NCBI RefSeq assembly: GCF_018449775.1
Contig: NZ_JAAVVB010000001.1
Location: forward strand, 992,001-1,056,000
Length of the DNA stretch: 64,000 bases
Direction: 5' to 3'
Source: Mucilaginibacter sp. dw_454
GTDB lineage: Bacteria > Bacteroidota > Bacteroidia > Sphingobacteriales > Sphingobacteriaceae
The notes beneath the pieces were generated by a model. The model ran no database searches. It had not been told where the DNA came from and saw nothing but the letters and a program-made list of their open reading frames with translations. The stretch's first letter is position 1. Each line of letters opens with the position of its first letter. This document shows positions 34,127-43,978 of the stretch, in pieces. The position numbers and the translations under genes were made by a program.

Positions 34127-36400
34127 CTATTGAGGCATGGGCGCAGCCGATGGCGGCGGTGAATTAACACCCCAGGTTTTATTAGCAACCGGCCCCATTA
34201 CCAATTCCAACACACCACCATTGGCGATGTCGCTATGGTTAAACCACGGCTGGTTAAGCACCTTGCCATTTAATTTAGCTGATTGAATGTATTTATTGGT
34301 AAATGAAGCGTTCTGTGCTTTAATCTCAAAATATTTGCCGTTACCTACATTCATTTTTACATAGGGAAAGCAAGGGCTGCCAATGTTATAAGTTGGAGAT
34401 CCAGGCGTAACCGGGTAAAAGCCCATCTCGCTAAATACTACGAAAGCGGTCATACCGCCGCCGTCTTCATCGCCAGGTATGCCCATTAAATCGTTACGGT
34501 ACCAAAAATCTAATAAGGAGCGAATACGTTTTTGGGTGCGCCACGGTGCACCTGCATAATTGTATAAGTAAGGAATATGAAAACCGGGCTCATTTGCCAT
34601 AGAGAACATACCTACGTTACCAGTATGATCTGGCAACTGCGCGTAGAAATCCCATCTTGCGCCCGGATAGTCGGTATTAAACATATCTTCAAGGGCATCA
34701 ACAAACTTTTGGTTACCTCCTACCATCTTAACCAGGTCGCCTATGTTGTGCTGTACGTCCCAACGGTATTCGTAACCATTGTTTTCATCGTAATATTGGC
34801 GCGCACCTGGGCCTCCATCCATACGGTAATCCAATGGTTCAATAAAGTTTCCGTCTTTATCTTTTGGATGGAAAAAGCCAGTTTTTGGGTTAAATACGTT
34901 ACGATAGTTGTACGATGCTTTAAGGTAATGGTTGGCATCTTCGGTTTTACCCAGATCCTGCGCTATTTGCGACAGACACCATTCATCAAACGATGTACCC
35001 AAGGTAACCGCAATAGGCTGGCGTTTTTCCCAGCCGTTAACACCTTGGACAGTTTCTTTCTCGCCTGGTTTTAATGCAGGCAGATAACCATTCTTTTTAT
35101 AAAAATCGTCCAGTTCGCCCGATGGTATATACGACCATGGTAATAGTGATTTAGTTTCGATAGATGCTTTACAAGCCGCATAAGCACGAGCTAAATCAAA
35201 ACCACGCAAACCTTTAGCATAGGCATCTGCAACACTTGCAATACCGTGATTTGAGTTCATGCAGTGCTGCTCGCCGCTAACACCAGGAAAAGTTGGGAAC
35301 CAGCCTTTGCCGGTTTGCTCAGACATCAGGATGTATGAATTCAGGATATTATTTTCAAGCGGTTTGTTAATTAACACACGCAGTGGGTGCGCTGCACGAT
35401 AAGTATCCCAAGTCCAATCGTCTGTTGCAAAAGGATGGCCTTCGTCACTGTGCACTTTACCATCAGATGCCGAGAAATAGCGACCGTCTTCACTGATGAC
35501 AATGGGGCGCTCAAACGTGCGATATAATGAGGTATAGAATACGGTGGTTTCTCTGTCTGATGCGCCCGAGACAGCGATCTTTCCCAACGCTTCGTTCCAG
35601 ATTTTGCGACCCTCAGTAGCTACAGCATCGACATCGAAATTATGTATCTCGCGATCAAGATTTTTCCTGGCTTGTTCTTCGCTAATGTATGATATGCCAT
35701 AACGCATGCCTATTTTTTTGGTTCCTTCGGGATAAGACACCACTAATGAAGATGATGCCGGGCCACTCCAGTTGACACCACCTTCACGGTCGGCTCTACC
35801 TGCTTTTAAAGGCGAAACATCAGTAACAGCATAGATATAAACAGAGGTATGATCGCCCAGATCCTGGTGCCCGCTGATAACTTTACCGCTGGCTTTGATC
35901 TCACCGCGACGGCAGTTAAATACCAGGTAAGGCGCGCCAGATTTATCGAACGTAATGCTGTAAACTGCACTTTGGTGCGACGGCGCAAAGTCTGCACCAA
36001 TATTTGCTTCGTCTAAATATTCTTTATAACGATATGGGGTAACTTTTTCCTGGTCATAACTAAATGTCATGGTTGGTTTAATACCACCTTCGTTACCCTG
36101 ATATGGATAAAAATTAAAGCTGGATTCCTCACGGTGGTGCGTTACGATCAAGGGTAAACCGCCAATGCGGTTGGTTGTATAATCGTGACGTACCGGAAAG
36201 ATGCGCATCATACTGTTAGGCAAATGCGTGGTTGGATAGGTTGGCACCAGCATATGGCTGATATTACCAATATTTGGATTAACAAAGTCGACTGGCTCTT
36301 TTCCGGGAGCTTTTTTAGGTTTCGGTCCGCCGGCTGCATAGCCTGCAGAGCATATACCTATTACTCCCGCAAGGGCTAATAAGTGTTTAGCTTTCATCAT
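34127..36400 (-). CDS. GH92 family alpha-mannosidase
   Basis: A secreted calcium-dependent exo-alpha-mannosidase, as typical for GH92. I start at 36400 (MMKAKHLLALAG), giving a signal peptide ending GYAAG; the longer frame lacks support. The mature protein begins VDFVNPNIGN and contains HLPNSMMRIFP, TWDTYRAAHPL, GEQHCMNSNHG, YEYRWDVQHNIGDL and the closing GDEDGGGMTAFVVFSEMGF with PGSPTYNIGSP, all GH92 hallmarks. Such enzymes trim host or fungal N-glycans or mannans. A cytoplasmic location is excluded by the signal peptide. Its terminator is at 34073-34103. Confidence 0.95.
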   Translation of the reverse strand: MMKAKHLLALAGVIGICSAGYAAGGPKPKKAPGKEPVDFVNPNIGNISHMLVPTYPTTHLPNSMMRIFPVRHDYTTNRIGGLPLIVTHHREESSFNFYPYQGNEGGIKPTMTFSYDQEKVTPYRYKEYLDEANIGADFAPSHQSAVYSITFDKSGAPYLVFNCRRGEIKASGKVISGHQDLGDHTSVYIYAVTDVSPLKAGRADREGGVNWSGPASSSLVVSYPEGTKKIGMRYGISYISEEQARKNLDREIHNFDVDAVATEGRKIWNEALGKIAVSGASDRETTVFYTSLYRTFERPIVISEDGRYFSASDGKVHSDEGHPFATDDWTWDTYRAAHPLRVLINKPLENNILNSYILMSEQTGKGWFPTFPGVSGEQHCMNSNHGIASVADAYAKGLRGFDLARAYAACKASIETKSLLPWSYIPSGELDDFYKKNGYLPALKPGEKETVQGVNGWEKRQPIAVTLGTSFDEWCLSQIAQDLGKTEDANHYLKASYNYRNVFNPKTGFFHPKDKDGNFIEPLDYRMDGGPGARQYYDENNGYEYRWDVQHNIGDLVKMVGGNQKFVDALEDMFNTDYPGARWDFYAQLPDHTGNVGMFSMANEPGFHIPYLYNYAGAPWRTQKRIRSLLDFWYRNDLMGIPGDEDGGGMTAFVVFSEMGFYPVTPGSPTYNIGSPCFPYVKMNVGNGKYFEIKAQNASFTNKYIQSAKLNGKVLNQPWFNHSDIANGGVLELVMGPVANKTWGVNSPPPSAAPMPQ

Positions 36401-36519
36401 GAAATAAGTTTTACTGAATTGGTATTTTGATTCAACGTAAAGAAACAAAAAATACGTCGAATTGCAATCGATTTCTCACTAATGAAATAAGCTTGTTTTT
36501 AAGGATTATTGGCGGTAGC

Positions 36520-37332
36520 TTAAAGATTGTTACTAATGTTAATTACAGCTTCGGCATTCGTTAAATGCATTGGAGGTAAGACACCTTTATTATCATAAAG
36601 TGTACAGCTAAAGGTTACTTTAATTTTTACACTTTCCAAATCCGTTCCTTTTGCGGGTTCTGTTTCAATGCTTACAACACTAAAATTACTTCCGGTTTGA
36701 TCGCCTTTATTGGTAAAATAGGCATTTCCAACACCGTCAGCGTATCCAATTTGCACACCTTTTACACTAACATCAGTATAGTCTGTAACGTACGACCAAT
36801 TAGAAATTGCGCTACCGCCAAAAAAACCATAAAAATAGGCATGCTTATCTGTATTCGTAGTATAACTTATAGTACCAAAGCTAATGCTTATTGATGGGGC
36901 TGAAACAGTGAAACTTTGCAGCGTGCCACTAACACCGCCAATTACAGATCCATCAGGATATTCAATCGTTGACTCGTCGTCTCCAGGATACCATCCACCA
37001 TATCCGCCGGGAGTCAATTCCCAGTCCAATGTCGCTCCATTTAACGAACCTTTTAAATAATATATTCCGGGAGTAGAAAGTTGTGCATCCGTTCCGGTTG
37101 TTACCGTTCCTCCTGTCGATCCAGTAGCTCCTGTTGCACCTGTGGTACCCGTCGAACCTGTAACACCAGTTGTACCGGTAGCGCCCGTTGCCCCTGTGCT
37201 ACCTGTTTTGCCAACAGCAACCACACCATTAACATAATTGGCAGGATCTTTAAAATCAGGATCATCTAATTTACAACCAGCTAAAAATATTGTTGCGGAT
37301 GCAATTAAGGACAGTTTAATGTATAATCTCAT
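36520..37332 (-). CDS. Collagen-like (Gly-X-Y) lipoprotein
   Basis: A 270-residue lipoprotein; I start at 37332 ([20 protein letters not shown], lipid Cys at 20). Residues 41-73 form 11 uninterrupted Gly-X-Y triplets with Thr in every third position ([15 protein letters not shown]). The remaining 190 residues are a beta-rich globular domain with no family I recognise ([26 protein letters not shown]). Bacterial collagen-like stretches form trimeric stalks, so this is likely a cell-surface trimer with a globular head. It lies after the hypothetical gene at 37389 on the same strand. Confidence 0.85.
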   Translation of the reverse strand: MRLYIKLSLIASATIFLAGCKLDDPDFKDPANYVNGVVAVGKTGSTGATGATGTTGVTGSTGTTGATGATGSTGGTVTTGTDAQLSTPGIYYLKGSLNGATLDWELTPGGYGGWYPGDDESTIEYPDGSVIGGVSGTLQSFTVSAPSISISFGTISYTTNTDKHAYFYGFFGGSAISNWSYVTDYTDVSVKGVQIGYADGVGNAYFTNKGDQTGSNFSVVSIETEPAKGTDLESVKIKVTFSCTLYDNKGVLPPMHLTNAEAVINISNNL

Positions 37333-37388
37333 GTGTGATAATATCTTAGCCGGATAAAAGTATAAAAAAAGCACTATAATACTATTCC

Positions 37389-38267
37389 TTATTTTTTATT
37401 GTCGATGGTTATCTTAGTAAACTTTCCGCCGTCAGCGTCATTATTGGTTTCTACTTTTCCATAATTAAACATCGCATCCGCCCCGCTATCTTTTGGCGTA
37501 ATTAAACTCAAACCGCCATAATTGTTAACTGTTTGCGATTCGCCATTGGCCCAAATAACCCGCGAAGTTGCTCCTTCATTGTACACGAATGATTGGAAGC
37601 CTTTAGATGGCATCACCGAAATTCTGTTATCGTCGTTGATCACTAATGAATAAACGCCTCTTGAGTTTATTACAATAGATGATTTTCCGGTAGTTATCAT
37701 AACCGAATAATCGTCTTCTCCGGTTTTTATAATAGCAACGTTTCCTTTACGCTCAAACTTAAAACCAGAACCGTTTACAGCTTTCACGTCAGTTGTGTTT
37801 TTATTATACGAAATAAGGTATTGGTTACCGCCGACCGTTCCATCATTCTGCGAAGGTGACGAAGCTTTATGAAACACAGCAACATTTCCGCCCGCTGCCT
37901 TAATCATAATCAGATCGCCATCTTCAGTGATAGTGGACTGCTGAGCATTTGGATGGGTTATAGTTATTACGTTATCTTTCTTTGAAACTCCGGCCCGGTA
38001 ATTCGTCGTATCCATATGATTGCCGGTTCGTATTGCTATGGAGTCGCCACTATTTTGGCAATAGGTGATGTAGGTTATATCATTTTTTTTTGTCATGGTG
38101 CCACGCCCACCCATTGACGATTTAAACTCTGCTGCTGTGGTAACACTGTTAGGCAATGTAACTGTTGTGACTTTACTTTTAACGATTACCAGGTTTTGGG
38201 CCGAATTAGTTTGTGCAGATAATGAAGTTGTTGCAGCAAGTAGAACCGATGCGATAAGGTATTTCAT
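37389..38267 (-). CDS. Hypothetical secreted protein
   Basis: A 292-residue exported protein, started at 38267 for its signal peptide ([19 protein letters not shown]). No family recognised. The mature part is Thr/Ser/Asn-rich with repeated short beta segments ([38 protein letters not shown]), consistent with a beta-solenoid or jelly-roll surface protein. It is the gene before the collagen-like lipoprotein gene with a 56-bp gap, so they may be co-expressed. Confidence 0.75.
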   Translation of the reverse strand: MKYLIASVLLAATTSLSAQTNSAQNLVIVKSKVTTVTLPNSVTTAAEFKSSMGGRGTMTKKNDITYITYCQNSGDSIAIRTGNHMDTTNYRAGVSKKDNVITITHPNAQQSTITEDGDLIMIKAAGGNVAVFHKASSPSQNDGTVGGNQYLISYNKNTTDVKAVNGSGFKFERKGNVAIIKTGEDDYSVMITTGKSSIVINSRGVYSLVINDDNRISVMPSKGFQSFVYNEGATSRVIWANGESQTVNNYGGLSLITPKDSGADAMFNYGKVETNNDADGGKFTKITIDNKK

Positions 38268-38324
38268 GGTTGTAGGTTTATGTGATAAATATAATTTTTT
38301 TATCACATAAACCTATAATTTATA

Positions 38325-39017
38325 TCAAGACCAAAACCCTTTTACCCTGATTTGCTGATGCCCGATAGTTTTTAACCGCTGCCTTAATTTGGTAACCAAT
38401 CCTTCGTGTCCCGTAAGGTAAAAATGAGAATGTTCTATGCAATAGCCTTGTTCTGCTACCCACTCTTCTACCTCGCCTAAATTGCTCAATATTTGCAATG
38501 GTGAACGAAAATATTCGCCGAACAACTTTTTCTGTGTACGATCTGGCAAAAACGCAGCACCTGCGAAGCGGCTAATTGGCAACGTCAGTTGTTGTAAGGC
38601 TAACAAATGTGCTAAACTAGTGCTGTCACCTAATCCTACTACCAGGTCGGTAGCATGTGGTATCTGGCGGGTTGAGTCGATTTTTAAATATTGTACTTTT
38701 TCATTGGCCTGCAATTTACGCGCCCACAAGCTACCTGGGCCGTTGTGACCTGTGTCTATTAGTAAAGAGCAGGTAGAGGTTTCGGCGTCCCAGCCAAACG
38801 GCGTATAATCGCGGTAAGTAAAATTAGCTACTTTAAATTTGATGTATGGTACGGCTTGCCAGGTGTGCATATCTACCGTAGGCAAATGCAGGTCAATTTC
38901 GGTTATTGTGCCGCCGTCCCAGGGGCGTACTTCAAGTACATGGCCGGCATGCAAAATCCGGTCTTCTGTCATCCGGCTGGCAGCAGCTTTAAAACGTTTA
39001 ATAGTGGATGTTTCCAT
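38325..39017 (-). CDS. Siderophore-interacting protein (FAD-binding ferric reductase type)
   Basis: A 230-residue flavoprotein of the SIP family, which reduces ferric iron from imported siderophores. The start at 39017 (METSTIKRFKAAASR) is preferred over the extended frame. Marks are YIKFKVANFTYRDYTPFGWD (RxYT-type FAD-binding motif), DTGHNGPGSLWARK, GLGDSTSLAHLLAL and the C-terminal LTGHEGLVTKLRQRL. It is downstream of the AraC regulator gene on the same strand with a 77-bp gap; together these suggest an iron-responsive locus, though no receptor is nearby. Confidence 0.9.
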   Translation of the reverse strand: METSTIKRFKAAASRMTEDRILHAGHVLEVRPWDGGTITEIDLHLPTVDMHTWQAVPYIKFKVANFTYRDYTPFGWDAETSTCSLLIDTGHNGPGSLWARKLQANEKVQYLKIDSTRQIPHATDLVVGLGDSTSLAHLLALQQLTLPISRFAGAAFLPDRTQKKLFGEYFRSPLQILSNLGEVEEWVAEQGYCIEHSHFYLTGHEGLVTKLRQRLKTIGHQQIRVKGFWS

Positions 39018-39094
39018 GTTGTTGTGTTTTGAACAATACAAAGAAACGGCAACATTAACCCATAATCAATAAAGACCTCAAGGTAAATATTGGA

Positions 39095-39946
39095 CTATTC
39101 GCGGTATTGACCCCGAAAACCCAAAGGCGTAACACCGCCGTTTTGCTTAAATAACCGCGAGAAATAAGCGTGATCTTCATAACCTAATTCGTAGGCAATT
39201 TCTTTGACATTCAAATCTGTATAAAAGAGCAGTCGTTTAGCTTCCAACATAACTTCTTGGGTTATCCAGTAGCTAACCGGCATGCCGGTAGTATGTTTTA
39301 AAGCTTCGTTCAAATATACCTGCGAAACGTTAAGCTTATCGGCATAAACCGACGGGCTTTTAATATCCTTTAGATGGATGCTAAGCAGGGCCTTAAATTC
39401 CTGCGTCAACTGTTGTTTGCGATTAACCTGTCCCTCGCCCCGCTCCTGTATTTTATATTGTGCCGCTACCATCCCGGTAAAAGCCTGAATAAAAGAATAC
39501 AGCACTTGCCGGTAAAATGGTTGATCCTCGTTATTACTATAATGACCAAATAACGATTTCAATACCTGCTGATAGCCGGCCAGGTCGATTTCATTTAATG
39601 GGATAGTTTGTTGTAAGGTTAGCCTTTGTTCAAAAACCTGCCTTTGTTCATTAGTGAGCAAGCCTGTATCGATAGCTAAAAACCAACCATAAGCCATCTC
39701 CGCACTAATGCGATGATGCACCTGACCTGGCAACACGAAATATAAAGTACCCGGAGTAAATTGCTTTACCTCGAAATCAATCATCAACTCCGCCGAGCCA
39801 GATTCTACCAAAAAGAAAATATAATGATCATCACGATGCGCGCCAAGTGTTTCCACCTCGTCTGCTTTATCGCCGGGCTTAAAATAATCTATTTCTACAC
39901 CTATTTCGGCCCGATCCTGAAGTAGGTGCATTGGAATGGTTGCCAT
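39095..39946 (-). CDS. AraC family transcriptional regulator
   Basis: A 283-residue regulator with an N-terminal cupin-like sensing part (DDHYIFFLVESGSAELMID, LYFVLPGQVHHRI) and a C-terminal double helix-turn-helix. The first helix pair is at about 200-225 (ADKLNVSQVYLNEALKHTTG) and the second is LNVKEIAYELGYEDHAYFS then FKQNGGVTPLGFR. The ligand is unknown. It probably controls the siderophore-interacting protein gene just downstream. Confidence 0.93.
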   Translation of the reverse strand: MATIPMHLLQDRAEIGVEIDYFKPGDKADEVETLGAHRDDHYIFFLVESGSAELMIDFEVKQFTPGTLYFVLPGQVHHRISAEMAYGWFLAIDTGLLTNEQRQVFEQRLTLQQTIPLNEIDLAGYQQVLKSLFGHYSNNEDQPFYRQVLYSFIQAFTGMVAAQYKIQERGEGQVNRKQQLTQEFKALLSIHLKDIKSPSVYADKLNVSQVYLNEALKHTTGMPVSYWITQEVMLEAKRLLFYTDLNVKEIAYELGYEDHAYFSRLFKQNGGVTPLGFRGQYRE

Positions 39947-40079
39947 AGCGCTAAAGATAGCAGTTAAGCTATTTAAATTATTAACCTAAAAGTCAAATTA
40001 ACCCGCATTCTCATAGGCTTGGTTGATTTAATTATCCGATGCTTCCAATCCTCTGCAAGTCTTAAAAATGACACAGGTA

Positions 40080-40514
40080 TTAGTATACATTCACCAAATG
40101 ATTTTTCATGTGCTCTACATAGTCAGCTGCCAGCCAATCCACGGTGTGCATTGTTACTTCATATTTGCCATTATCGCATCGGGCAGTTAATCTATCTGCT
40201 GGATAATTTTTCCAGACGCGGATAATCTGGAAGTTGAGCAAACGCCAGAGCTCCAGTATTTCATTGATATCTTCGTCCTGGTAACATTGGGCTGCCACCC
40301 ACTCTACCTGGTCGTACACCAGCTTAAAGCCTTCCTGGTAGGTACATCTTACAAAACGTTGTAAATTGATCTGTGCGCTATCTATTAAATGGCCCATAAT
40401 CTCCTTGCGCGACCATTTATCCGGCCCGGGTTTAGTATCCCAATCAATGGCTTGCAAATCACGGGTTAACAAATCCTCAATTACTGTGGCCAGGGCCTGG
40501 ATGGTATTTTCCAT
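40080..40514 (-). CDS. DinB superfamily protein
   Basis: A 144-residue four-helix-bundle protein of the DinB/YfiT superfamily, whose members bind metal through three His and often act as bacillithiol-type S-transferases or are of unknown function. Candidate ligands are the His in KEIMGHLIDSAQINLQR and those in VDWLAADYVEHMKNHL. The N-terminal start follows a short AT-rich leader. It is on the minus strand with the AraC gene downstream. Confidence 0.85.
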   Translation of the reverse strand: MENTIQALATVIEDLLTRDLQAIDWDTKPGPDKWSRKEIMGHLIDSAQINLQRFVRCTYQEGFKLVYDQVEWVAAQCYQDEDINEILELWRLLNFQIIRVWKNYPADRLTARCDNGKYEVTMHTVDWLAADYVEHMKNHLVNVY

Positions 40515-40610
40515 GATTGCAGATACGTTGAAGATTTAAAATTGCGCAAACAAAAGTGCTTATCAAACCAAAATTCCATATTTTCACATCAGCATAAAAA
40601 AAATCTGCGC

Positions 40611-41849
40611 ATGGCTTTAAATTATATCTGGATTGCCCTATTTATTATATCATTTATTATTGGCTTGTTTAAGCTGATATTTTTAGGCGATACCGATATT
40701 TTCAGGATGATGGTAGATGGTACGTTTGATTCTACAAAATCAGCCGTAATGGATATCGCCTTGCCGCTGGTTGGTATAATGGCTTTTTATCTTGGGATCT
40801 TGAAGATTGCAGAGAAAGCGGGTGCAATTAACTTCCTGTCGCGCATTGTTGGGCCATTTTTTAACCGTTTGTTTCCAGAAGTACCCAAAGATCATCCGGC
40901 AGTTGGCCAAATGATGATGAACTATGCAGCTAACCTGTTGGGCCTGGACAACGCTGCTACTCCATTTGGCTTAAAAGCCATGAGCGGTTTGCAAGAGCTG
41001 AATCAAGATAAAGACACGGCTTCTAACTCACAGATTATGTTCCTGGTGCTACACGCCTCGGGGTTAACTTTATTGCCCATCGCCATTATTGCACAGCGTG
41101 CAATCTATCATTCAAAAGACCCAAGCGATATTTTCATACCCTGCATTATCGCTACCTATGTCGCTACATTGGCGGGTTTGATCGTTGTGAGTATCAAACA
41201 AAAGATCAACCTTTTTGACAAAGTCATTTTAGCCTGGCTTGGGGGAATTACCCTTTTTATTGGTGCCGTAGTTTGGTATTTTAGTGTTTATCTAACCAAA
41301 AGCCAAATTAGCGAAGTCTCAAAAGTATTTAGCAATCTCACCCTATTTGGTTTGCCGGTACTGTTTATTTTGGGTGGGATGCGTAAGAAAATAAATGTAT
41401 TTGAAACTTTTATTGAAGGTGCTAAAGAAAGCTTTGATATCTCTATCAAAATAATCCCCTACCTGGTAGCGCTTTTGGCCGCTGTAAGCATATTCCGCAT
41501 TAGCGGCGCCGTTGGTTATTTAGGCGATGGCTTTAAATGGATCTTCGGTCATTTTAATATTGATACCCGTTTTACTGATGTCTTGCCGATCGCATTCCTG
41601 CGACCGCTCAGCGGTTCGGGCGCGCGGGCTATGATGTTGGATAATTTAAAAACTCACGGGGCCGATAGCTTTATAGGGCACCTGTCCAGCGTTTTGTATG
41701 GCACGGCCGATACTACTTTTTACATTGTAGCGCTTTATTTTGGTGCCGTGGGTATTAAAAAGACCCGGTATGCAGTGCCAGCTATGCTCATTTCTGATTT
41801 CTTTGGCATAGTGACAGCAATATTGATTTCGTATCTGTTTTTTGGATAA
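40611..41849 (+). CDS. Fused SpmA-SpmB (nucleoside recognition/spore maturation) membrane protein
   Basis: A 412-residue polytopic membrane protein. I start at 40611 (MALNYIWIALFII), since the 23 residues before it are hydrophilic and unsupported. The N-terminal half matches SpmA (DIALPLVGIMAFYLGILKIAEKAG, FGLKAMSGLQELN) and the C-terminal half SpmB (VAAL...RISGAVGYL, DVLPIAFLRPLSGSGARAM, YGTADTTFYIVALYFG). Two nucleoside-recognition (Gate) domains are fused, as is common in Bacteroidota, which do not sporulate. Its transport substrate is unknown. It is divergent from the DinB gene. Confidence 0.93.
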   Translation: MALNYIWIALFIISFIIGLFKLIFLGDTDIFRMMVDGTFDSTKSAVMDIALPLVGIMAFYLGILKIAEKAGAINFLSRIVGPFFNRLFPEVPKDHPAVGQMMMNYAANLLGLDNAATPFGLKAMSGLQELNQDKDTASNSQIMFLVLHASGLTLLPIAIIAQRAIYHSKDPSDIFIPCIIATYVATLAGLIVVSIKQKINLFDKVILAWLGGITLFIGAVVWYFSVYLTKSQISEVSKVFSNLTLFGLPVLFILGGMRKKINVFETFIEGAKESFDISIKIIPYLVALLAAVSIFRISGAVGYLGDGFKWIFGHFNIDTRFTDVLPIAFLRPLSGSGARAMMLDNLKTHGADSFIGHLSSVLYGTADTTFYIVALYFGAVGIKKTRYAVPAMLISDFFGIVTAILISYLFFG

Positions 41850-41957
41850 AACAGTCAATATTTGCCATGGACTTTTAGTGGACATTAGCTGAGAATGGTT
41901 GTTTATATAGGTTTTATACTTAACTTTAAGGCATTATTTTAACACCCCTAATTAAGC

Positions 41958-42392
41958 ATGACGCAAACTCCTACTTCCAAAAAAACTGAACAATATTTAA
42001 AAGAAAGAGCGGCCAAAAAACATAGTGGCAATAAAGCGTTGTTTATATTTTTGGTGCTTATAGCTATAGTGATAGCTGTGGTAGCAAAAATTTTCTTAAC
42101 CGGTACGCTAAAGCCAGAATTTATGAAAGGGATGCCAGGAAGTGATGATGCCTATGCTATGGCGAAATTATTTATTCAGCCCACCTTAAAATCTTCGAGC
42201 GTAAAATTTAATGATGATAAGTATCAGTTTGGCAAACAATCAGATTCTGTATATGTGATCCAATCATCAGTTGAATCAAGCACCGATGGCGGCGAAAAAG
42301 TGAATACCGAATTTAAAATAATCCTAAAATATAACGGTGGCCAGGTAGATAAACAGAAAAACTGGAGCTTGATTGATATTTCTCAACACTAA
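41958..42392 (+). CDS. Hypothetical single-pass membrane protein
   Basis: A 144-residue protein with one transmembrane helix at about 27-47 (ALFIFLVLIAIVIAVVAKIF) after a basic cytoplasmic tail. The outer 95-residue domain has beta strands (YQFGKQSDSVYVIQSSVESS, EFKIILKYNGGQ) and no family I recognise. It follows the SpmAB gene by 108 bp and a weak hairpin lies just after it. Confidence 0.68.
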   Translation: MTQTPTSKKTEQYLKERAAKKHSGNKALFIFLVLIAIVIAVVAKIFLTGTLKPEFMKGMPGSDDAYAMAKLFIQPTLKSSSVKFNDDKYQFGKQSDSVYVIQSSVESSTDGGEKVNTEFKIILKYNGGQVDKQKNWSLIDISQH

Positions 42393-42415
42393 TACCAGCT
42401 GCCTATAAATTAAAA

Positions 42416-42447
42416 AAGCAGGCTGAAATTTACATCCCAACCTGCTT
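42416..42447. terminator. Weak hairpin, possible terminator
   Basis: AAGCAGG / CCTGCTT arms around an 18-base loop, in the gap between the 144-residue gene and the convergent TetR gene. The rest of 42448-42610 is AT-rich with nothing else seen. Confidence 0.45.
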
Positions 42448-42610
42448 AATCACTCTAAAACAATCACCTCTTAACTTTAGAAGTATCCTTAATAATATAT
42501 ATTGATATACTTATTTGCTAACTAAAAACTTTAGTCAAAGTTACCAATAAACTAAGCGTTTAAACTTGAAAACCTTCTTTTTTACGGCTGGGTGACAGTC
42601 GCCAAAAAGA

Positions 42611-43228
42611 TCAATACATTAACCCCTTTATAAAAATGTCAAGCAGTAACAAACGCTTGGTATGAATCTCTTCCAGGTGTTCTTTTTGTGGGAACATTAC
42701 CTTTTTGTGCGCCACCGCGCTTACTCTCACACCGTGCAAAGCATCAATCAATAGGTCTACAATCTGCTCCGGGCTTTCAACGGGTTTAATGTGCCCTTTT
42801 TGTTCTTCTATACGAATAGCTGCACTTAACAAGGTCAATTCGCTGTTACGTATTTCAGCAATGATCTCCCAAATGGTATCGGGCAAATTCTGCTCATTTA
42901 CTCTGAAGAAGTCAAAAAAATTATAATTTTTAACGATAAAATTATGGTGGATATCAACCTGTGCTGCAAATGCGTCTCTGAGACTGTTAGCCTGATTAAG
43001 TTCACTTTCAAGATTTTGTATGTATTCGCCCGCCAGCTTGCGCATCACAGCTATATACAACTGACTCTTGTCGGGGAAATAATAATATAGCAAGGCTTTG
43101 GATAAAGACAAGTCGCCTGCTATTTCGTTCATTGTGGTTTTTGAATAGCCATAATGTAAAAACCGCTGATAAGCCGCTTCTAAAATTTTTTCGCGTTTAA
43201 TGTCTTGTTGATCGACTACTGTACTCAT
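42611..43228 (-). CDS. TetR/AcrR family regulator
   Basis: A 205-residue repressor-type regulator. The N-terminal HTH is clear (REKILEAAYQRFLHYGYSKTTMNEIAGDLSLSKALLYYYFPDKSQ, within which the recognition helix is LSKALLYYYF). The C-terminal ligand-binding domain is poorly conserved, as usual in the family. No target is evident: the nearest genes are the DUF4126 gene upstream and the convergent membrane protein downstream. Confidence 0.92.
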   Translation of the reverse strand: MSTVVDQQDIKREKILEAAYQRFLHYGYSKTTMNEIAGDLSLSKALLYYYFPDKSQLYIAVMRKLAGEYIQNLESELNQANSLRDAFAAQVDIHHNFIVKNYNFFDFFRVNEQNLPDTIWEIIAEIRNSELTLLSAAIRIEEQKGHIKPVESPEQIVDLLIDALHGVRVSAVAHKKVMFPQKEHLEEIHTKRLLLLDIFIKGLMY

Positions 43229-43370
43229 TATAACTCCTGTTACAAAAACTGACTATTTAAACAAAATTATCAAATATTCTAGATTAATAACTCACAAGAA
43301 CCCTTCTAAGTGTTTAAACGCACAAAATTGATACACAAATTACAATTAGATTATGATTTTGCGCAATCGA

Positions 43371-43856
43371 TTACCCCAAACGTGCGATACCTACACCCGC
43401 GCCCACCACCAACGCATCTTCTAACGCACCGATTATTGGGTCAATAATTCCAGAGGTTTTCACAGTAGCTTTACGTAAGAAAAAACTGCCAAAGGTAGAA
43501 GCCACGGCTGCCGTCCCACCTATTAAGGCTCCTACCCAGGCGTTACCTCCGGCTGCTTTTAATATCCCCGCTCCTGCTAAAGCTCCAGAGATACATCGCG
43601 CAGATAATACCACCGGTTTAATACGATCGGGTGCGGTCGGTAGCTTATCGCCTATAAACTCGGCCAGGGCCATATATTTTAAACCATTAGCGACAGTGTT
43701 TGACTGCAGGAAACCCAATCTTGATTTACCAAATACTTTTGATTTATGGTGACTTAATATATAACTGGTGATAGCTGGCGCCGAGGCCGAACGCATCCCT
43801 GCCAGTAAGCCTATACCTAACACCTGCCACAGCGGTTTTTCGATTTTTAAATTCAT
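43371..43856 (-). CDS. DUF4126 family membrane protein
   Basis: A 161-residue protein of the DUF4126 family, function unknown, with several hydrophobic segments and Gly/Ala-rich helices. Marks are GIGLLAGMRSASAPAITSY near the start, YMALAEFIGDKLPTAPDR in the middle, and AGAGILKAAGGNAWVGALIGG then the C-terminal ALEDALVVGAGVGIARLG. It probably spans the inner membrane. It follows the RND operon on the same strand but is cut off by the strong terminator at 43929-43968. Confidence 0.88.
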   Translation of the reverse strand: MNLKIEKPLWQVLGIGLLAGMRSASAPAITSYILSHHKSKVFGKSRLGFLQSNTVANGLKYMALAEFIGDKLPTAPDRIKPVVLSARCISGALAGAGILKAAGGNAWVGALIGGTAAVASTFGSFFLRKATVKTSGIIDPIIGALEDALVVGAGVGIARLG

Positions 43857-43928
43857 GGTAGCGTTTGTTTATGTACAAATGGCAATAATCATTCCTAAAT
43901 GGCAGGTTTATTAAATCAGAATATAATA

Positions 43929-43968
43929 CAAACAAGAATGCCCCGTTTTCGCGGGGCATTCTTGTTTG
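43929..43968 (-). terminator. Strong terminator of the RND efflux operon
   Basis: A perfect 17-base stem (CAAACAAGAATGCCCCG and its complement) around a 6-base loop, with T-rich ends on both strands. It begins 11 bp beyond the pump stop codon and should end the efflux transcript. Confidence 0.93.
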
Positions 43969-43978
43969 ATAATTTATA

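Noticed and set aside
37081..37215. Short-period DNA repeat suggestive of a CRISPR array or satellite
   Set aside because: It is the codon-level repetition of the Gly-X-Y stretch in the collagen-like gene; there are no spacers of uniform length.
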